DNA from: an uncultured Streptococcus sp.
GTDB taxonomy: Bacteria; Bacillota; Bacilli; Lactobacillales; Aerococcaceae
Assembly (NCBI GenBank): GCA_916049935.1
Contig: CAJZJI010000030.1
Coordinates: 1 to 7,576, forward strand
Direction: 5' to 3'
DNA: 7,576 nt
The notes under the pieces were generated by a model. It saw only the letters and a list, made by a program, of their open reading frames with translations, made no database searches and was not told where the DNA came from. The number at the start of each line of letters is the position of its first letter. The first letter of the stretch is position 1. The position numbers and the translations under genes were made by a program. Of the stretch, positions 6,333 through 7,576 are shown piece by piece.

Positions 6333-7328
6333 CTAAATAGAACCTAATGAATATAACTTTCCTTTCGTACTTCCGCTAGAAGTCAGTAAGCCAACTTTGA
6401 CAAACAACGATAAGTAGCGTCGAACGGTTGCGGCACTGAGCCCTGTGAGTTCTTGTGCTTGCTGATTACCGATATTCCCATACTGTTCAAGATAGGCTTT
6501 TACTTGTTCAAAGACTTCTCGCTCTTTTGGTTTTAATGATGGCAAGACGATGTACTCCGAATTTTCTTCTTCGATACGGTCTTGTACTTTCACTTCTTCA
6601 AGAGTTTCCAAAATCACTTCGAGCATAAACTCAACAAAGACCGTTGCATCATTTTCCTTGTTGCTAGTGGCGAGTGCATCATAGTACCCTTGCTGATGCG
6701 CATGAATCACAGACTCAATCGGGAGCCATTCGAATAACGGATTCCACCTACTCAAAATCAAACTTTGCCACAATCGGCCCATTCGACCATTCCCGTCTTC
6801 AAACGGATGAATGATTTCCAACTCAAAATGGACAAGACACGATTTCACCAAATCGAGCAAATCACTGTTCTTAGCCCACGAGAATAACTCTTCCACAAGA
6901 CCTGGAACAAACTGCGGACGTGCGCCCACATGAACCACTCGCCCACTGCCATCATAAACGCCGACATCACTTAATCGAAACTGACCTGGATGCTTTACAA
7001 GCTCTTTCGTCAACAGTTCATGCGCTTTTAAGAAATCTTCTACACGATAGGGGTTCATCGAAAAAACACGATCGTACGCCTCATACGCATTTTGTACTTC
7101 ATGAATATCCTTAGGCGGCCCCAGAACTCTTCGGCCTTCGATCACATCCGTTACTTGTTCTAACGTCAGACTATTATTTTCAATCGCTAGTGAGGATTGA
7201 ATCGAGCGGATTCGATTTTCCTTACGCAATAAAAGCGGATGTTTCTCGATTGAATATTTGGTCAAGAGTTCCGCAATATTATGCACCAGCCCCAACATCT
7301 TTTCTGTAATTTGAAAATTCACTTGCAT
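6333..7328 (-). CDS. Fic family protein (probable AMP transferase) with self-inhibitory motif and C-terminal winged helix
   Basis: Fic proteins transfer AMP, or another nucleotide moiety, onto target proteins. The active-site motif HPFEDGNGR occupies residues 177-185 of the 334-residue GTG reading, with Arg188 beyond it, so all key residues are present. An inhibitory motif of the [S/T]xxxE[G/N] type, SLAIEN (49-54), lies N-terminal of the Fic core, which makes this a class II, self-inhibited Fic protein. The flap GVYDGSGRVVHVG (126-138) binds the target in relatives. Residues from about 272 on form a winged helix (QQAQELTGLSAATVRRYL), possibly DNA-binding. I choose the ATG at 7328 (331 residues) because GAGAGG lies 8 bases upstream; the GTG at 7337 abuts that site. 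No antitoxin gene lies beside it, as expected when the inhibitor is built in. The target is unknown. Confidence 0.93.
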   Translation of the reverse strand: MQVNFQITEKMLGLVHNIAELLTKYSIEKHPLLLRKENRIRSIQSSLAIENNSLTLEQVTDVIEGRRVLGPPKDIHEVQNAYEAYDRVFSMNPYRVEDFLKAHELLTKELVKHPGQFRLSDVGVYDGSGRVVHVGARPQFVPGLVEELFSWAKNSDLLDLVKSCLVHFELEIIHPFEDGNGRMGRLWQSLILSRWNPLFEWLPIESVIHAHQQGYYDALATSNKENDATVFVEFMLEVILETLEEVKVQDRIEEENSEYIVLPSLKPKEREVFEQVKAYLEQYGNIGNQQAQELTGLSAATVRRYLSLFVKVGLLTSSGSTKGKLYSLGSI

Positions 7329-7336
7329 CCGTCTCA

Positions 7337-7342
7337 CCTCTC
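7337..7342 (-). promoter_or_regulatory. fic ribosome binding site that decides the start
   Basis: GAGAGG lies 8 bases upstream of the ATG at 7328. The alternative GTG at 7337 would use the last G of this site as its first base, leaving no spacing. The ATG is therefore preferred. Confidence 0.75.
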
Positions 7343-7351
7343 TTTTGTCCT

Positions 7352-7380
7352 ATTGTAATGCCACTTCTTTATAGAATCAA
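7352..7380 (-). promoter_or_regulatory. Promoter of the fic gene
   Basis: On the minus strand TTGATT (7380-7375, 4/6) and TACAAT (7357-7352, 5/6) are separated by exactly 17 bases. The start would be near 7345, giving a leader of about 17 bases with the ribosome binding site at its 5' end. A second TATAAT on the same strand (7401-7396) has no good -35. Confidence 0.6.
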
Positions 7381-7410
7381 GCGAAAAACGAGCGGATTAT
7401 AAGCGAAAAA
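7379..7410. repeat. Direct repeat AAGCGAAAAA upstream of fic
   Basis: AAGCGAAAAA occurs at 7379-7388 and 7401-7410, offset by 22 bases (about two helical turns). The first copy overlaps the fic -35. The spacing and place fit two same-face protein sites, but ten AT-rich bases could repeat by chance. The rest of 7411-7467 holds only a small CTCG-TAT-CGAG hairpin (7415-7425) and AT-rich sequence. Confidence 0.35.
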
Positions 7411-7467
7411 TAATCTCGTATCGAGGTTTTCTTTTCATTTATTTTTTTTAAAATGGAGTTTTTGCTA

Positions 7468-7496
7468 TTGATTTATTGTATACACAGAACTATACT
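7468..7496 (+). promoter_or_regulatory. Promoter of the right-edge gene
   Basis: TTGATT (7468-7473, 4/6) and TATACT (7491-7496, 5/6) are separated by 17 bases. Transcription would start near 7503, in the middle of the palindrome that follows. It is divergent from the fic promoter about 90 bases away. Confidence 0.65.
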
Positions 7497-7511
7497 ACTG
7501 TATATACAGTA
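7477..7511. promoter_or_regulatory. Operator pair: 16-bp perfect palindrome over the start point plus a TGTATACA element
   Basis: TACTGTATATACAGTA (7496-7511) is a perfect 16-bp palindrome that begins at the last base of the -10 and covers the predicted start. TGTATACA (7477-7484), an 8-bp palindrome with similar half-sites (TGTA/TACA), lies between the -35 and -10; the centres are 23 bases apart. Both positions are classic for a repressor that blocks polymerase. The half-sites recall GntR/HutC-family operators, but the regulator is not in the window and cannot be named. Confidence 0.65.
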
Positions 7512-7534
7512 AACAAAGGGAGAGTTTTATTCTG

Positions 7535-7576
7535 ATGAAAAATGTTCGTTTTATGACACTAACCGCACTATTAACC
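7535..7576 (+). CDS. Start of a probable exported protein or lipoprotein, cut off by window edge
   Basis: Only 14 codons are visible: MKNVRFMTLTALLT. Two basic residues (Lys2, Arg5) followed by a hydrophobic stretch look like the beginning of a signal peptide or N-terminal membrane helix. GGGAG (7518-7522) lies 12 bases upstream, somewhat far, though the overlapping GAG at 7522-7524 is closer. A good promoter with an operator precedes it, which supports a real and regulated gene. Product unknown. Confidence 0.6.
   Translation, partial: MKNVRFMTLTALLT

Noticed and set aside
6920..7114. Plus-strand open frame of 64 codons, considered as a possible Fic antitoxin
   Set aside because: It is antisense inside fic; the His-rich translation is a frame shadow, and the Fic protein already carries its inhibitory motif.
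7496..7511. LexA (SOS) box
   Set aside because: TACTG...CAGTA matches the ends of the E. coli LexA box, but the spacing is four bases too short and Firmicutes LexA uses a different CGAAC-type site.

Overview
The window looks like chromosomal DNA of a low-GC Gram-positive bacterium of the order Lactobacillales. The evidence is the AT-rich sequence with AGGAGG-type ribosome binding sites, the gene order glmU-prs, and a malolactic locus whose enzyme closely matches my recollection of the lactococcal one. A Carnobacteriaceae/Enterococcaceae-type organism such as Granulicatella is my best guess, but the genus cannot be fixed from this sequence alone.

The left part (1-2433, minus strand) is a housekeeping unit. 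glmU (UDP-GlcNAc synthesis for the cell wall) is followed by prs (PRPP synthesis), which runs off the left edge. A probable promoter lies in front of each gene, and a 26-base AT-only dyad overlaps the glmU stop codon.

The middle (2467-6298) is a complete malolactic fermentation locus. mleS (malolactic enzyme) and mleP (malate permease, AEC family) form a tight minus-strand operon that ends in a strong intrinsic terminator. The LysR-type regulator mleR is divergent on the plus strand. MleP would bring in malate, MleS would convert it to lactate and CO2, and MleR would control the system. The 215-base divergent region is dense with signals: face-to-face promoters whose -35 boxes form an inverted repeat, an extended -10 for mleR, a perfect T-N11-A dyad, and an intrinsic-terminator hairpin inside the predicted mleS leader. 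That hairpin suggests transcription attenuation of the malolactic operon and is the least expected feature here.

The right part (6256-7576) starts with a perfect 16-bp hairpin that terminates mleR and resembles an insertion-sequence end. A class II Fic protein with its own inhibitory motif and a C-terminal winged helix follows on the minus strand. At the right edge a divergent gene begins that encodes the N-terminus of a probable exported protein. Its promoter carries a perfect 16-bp palindrome over the predicted transcription start, a classic repressor operator.

No gene-free stretch exceeds 300 bases. I saw no tRNA, rRNA, CRISPR array or complete mobile element.
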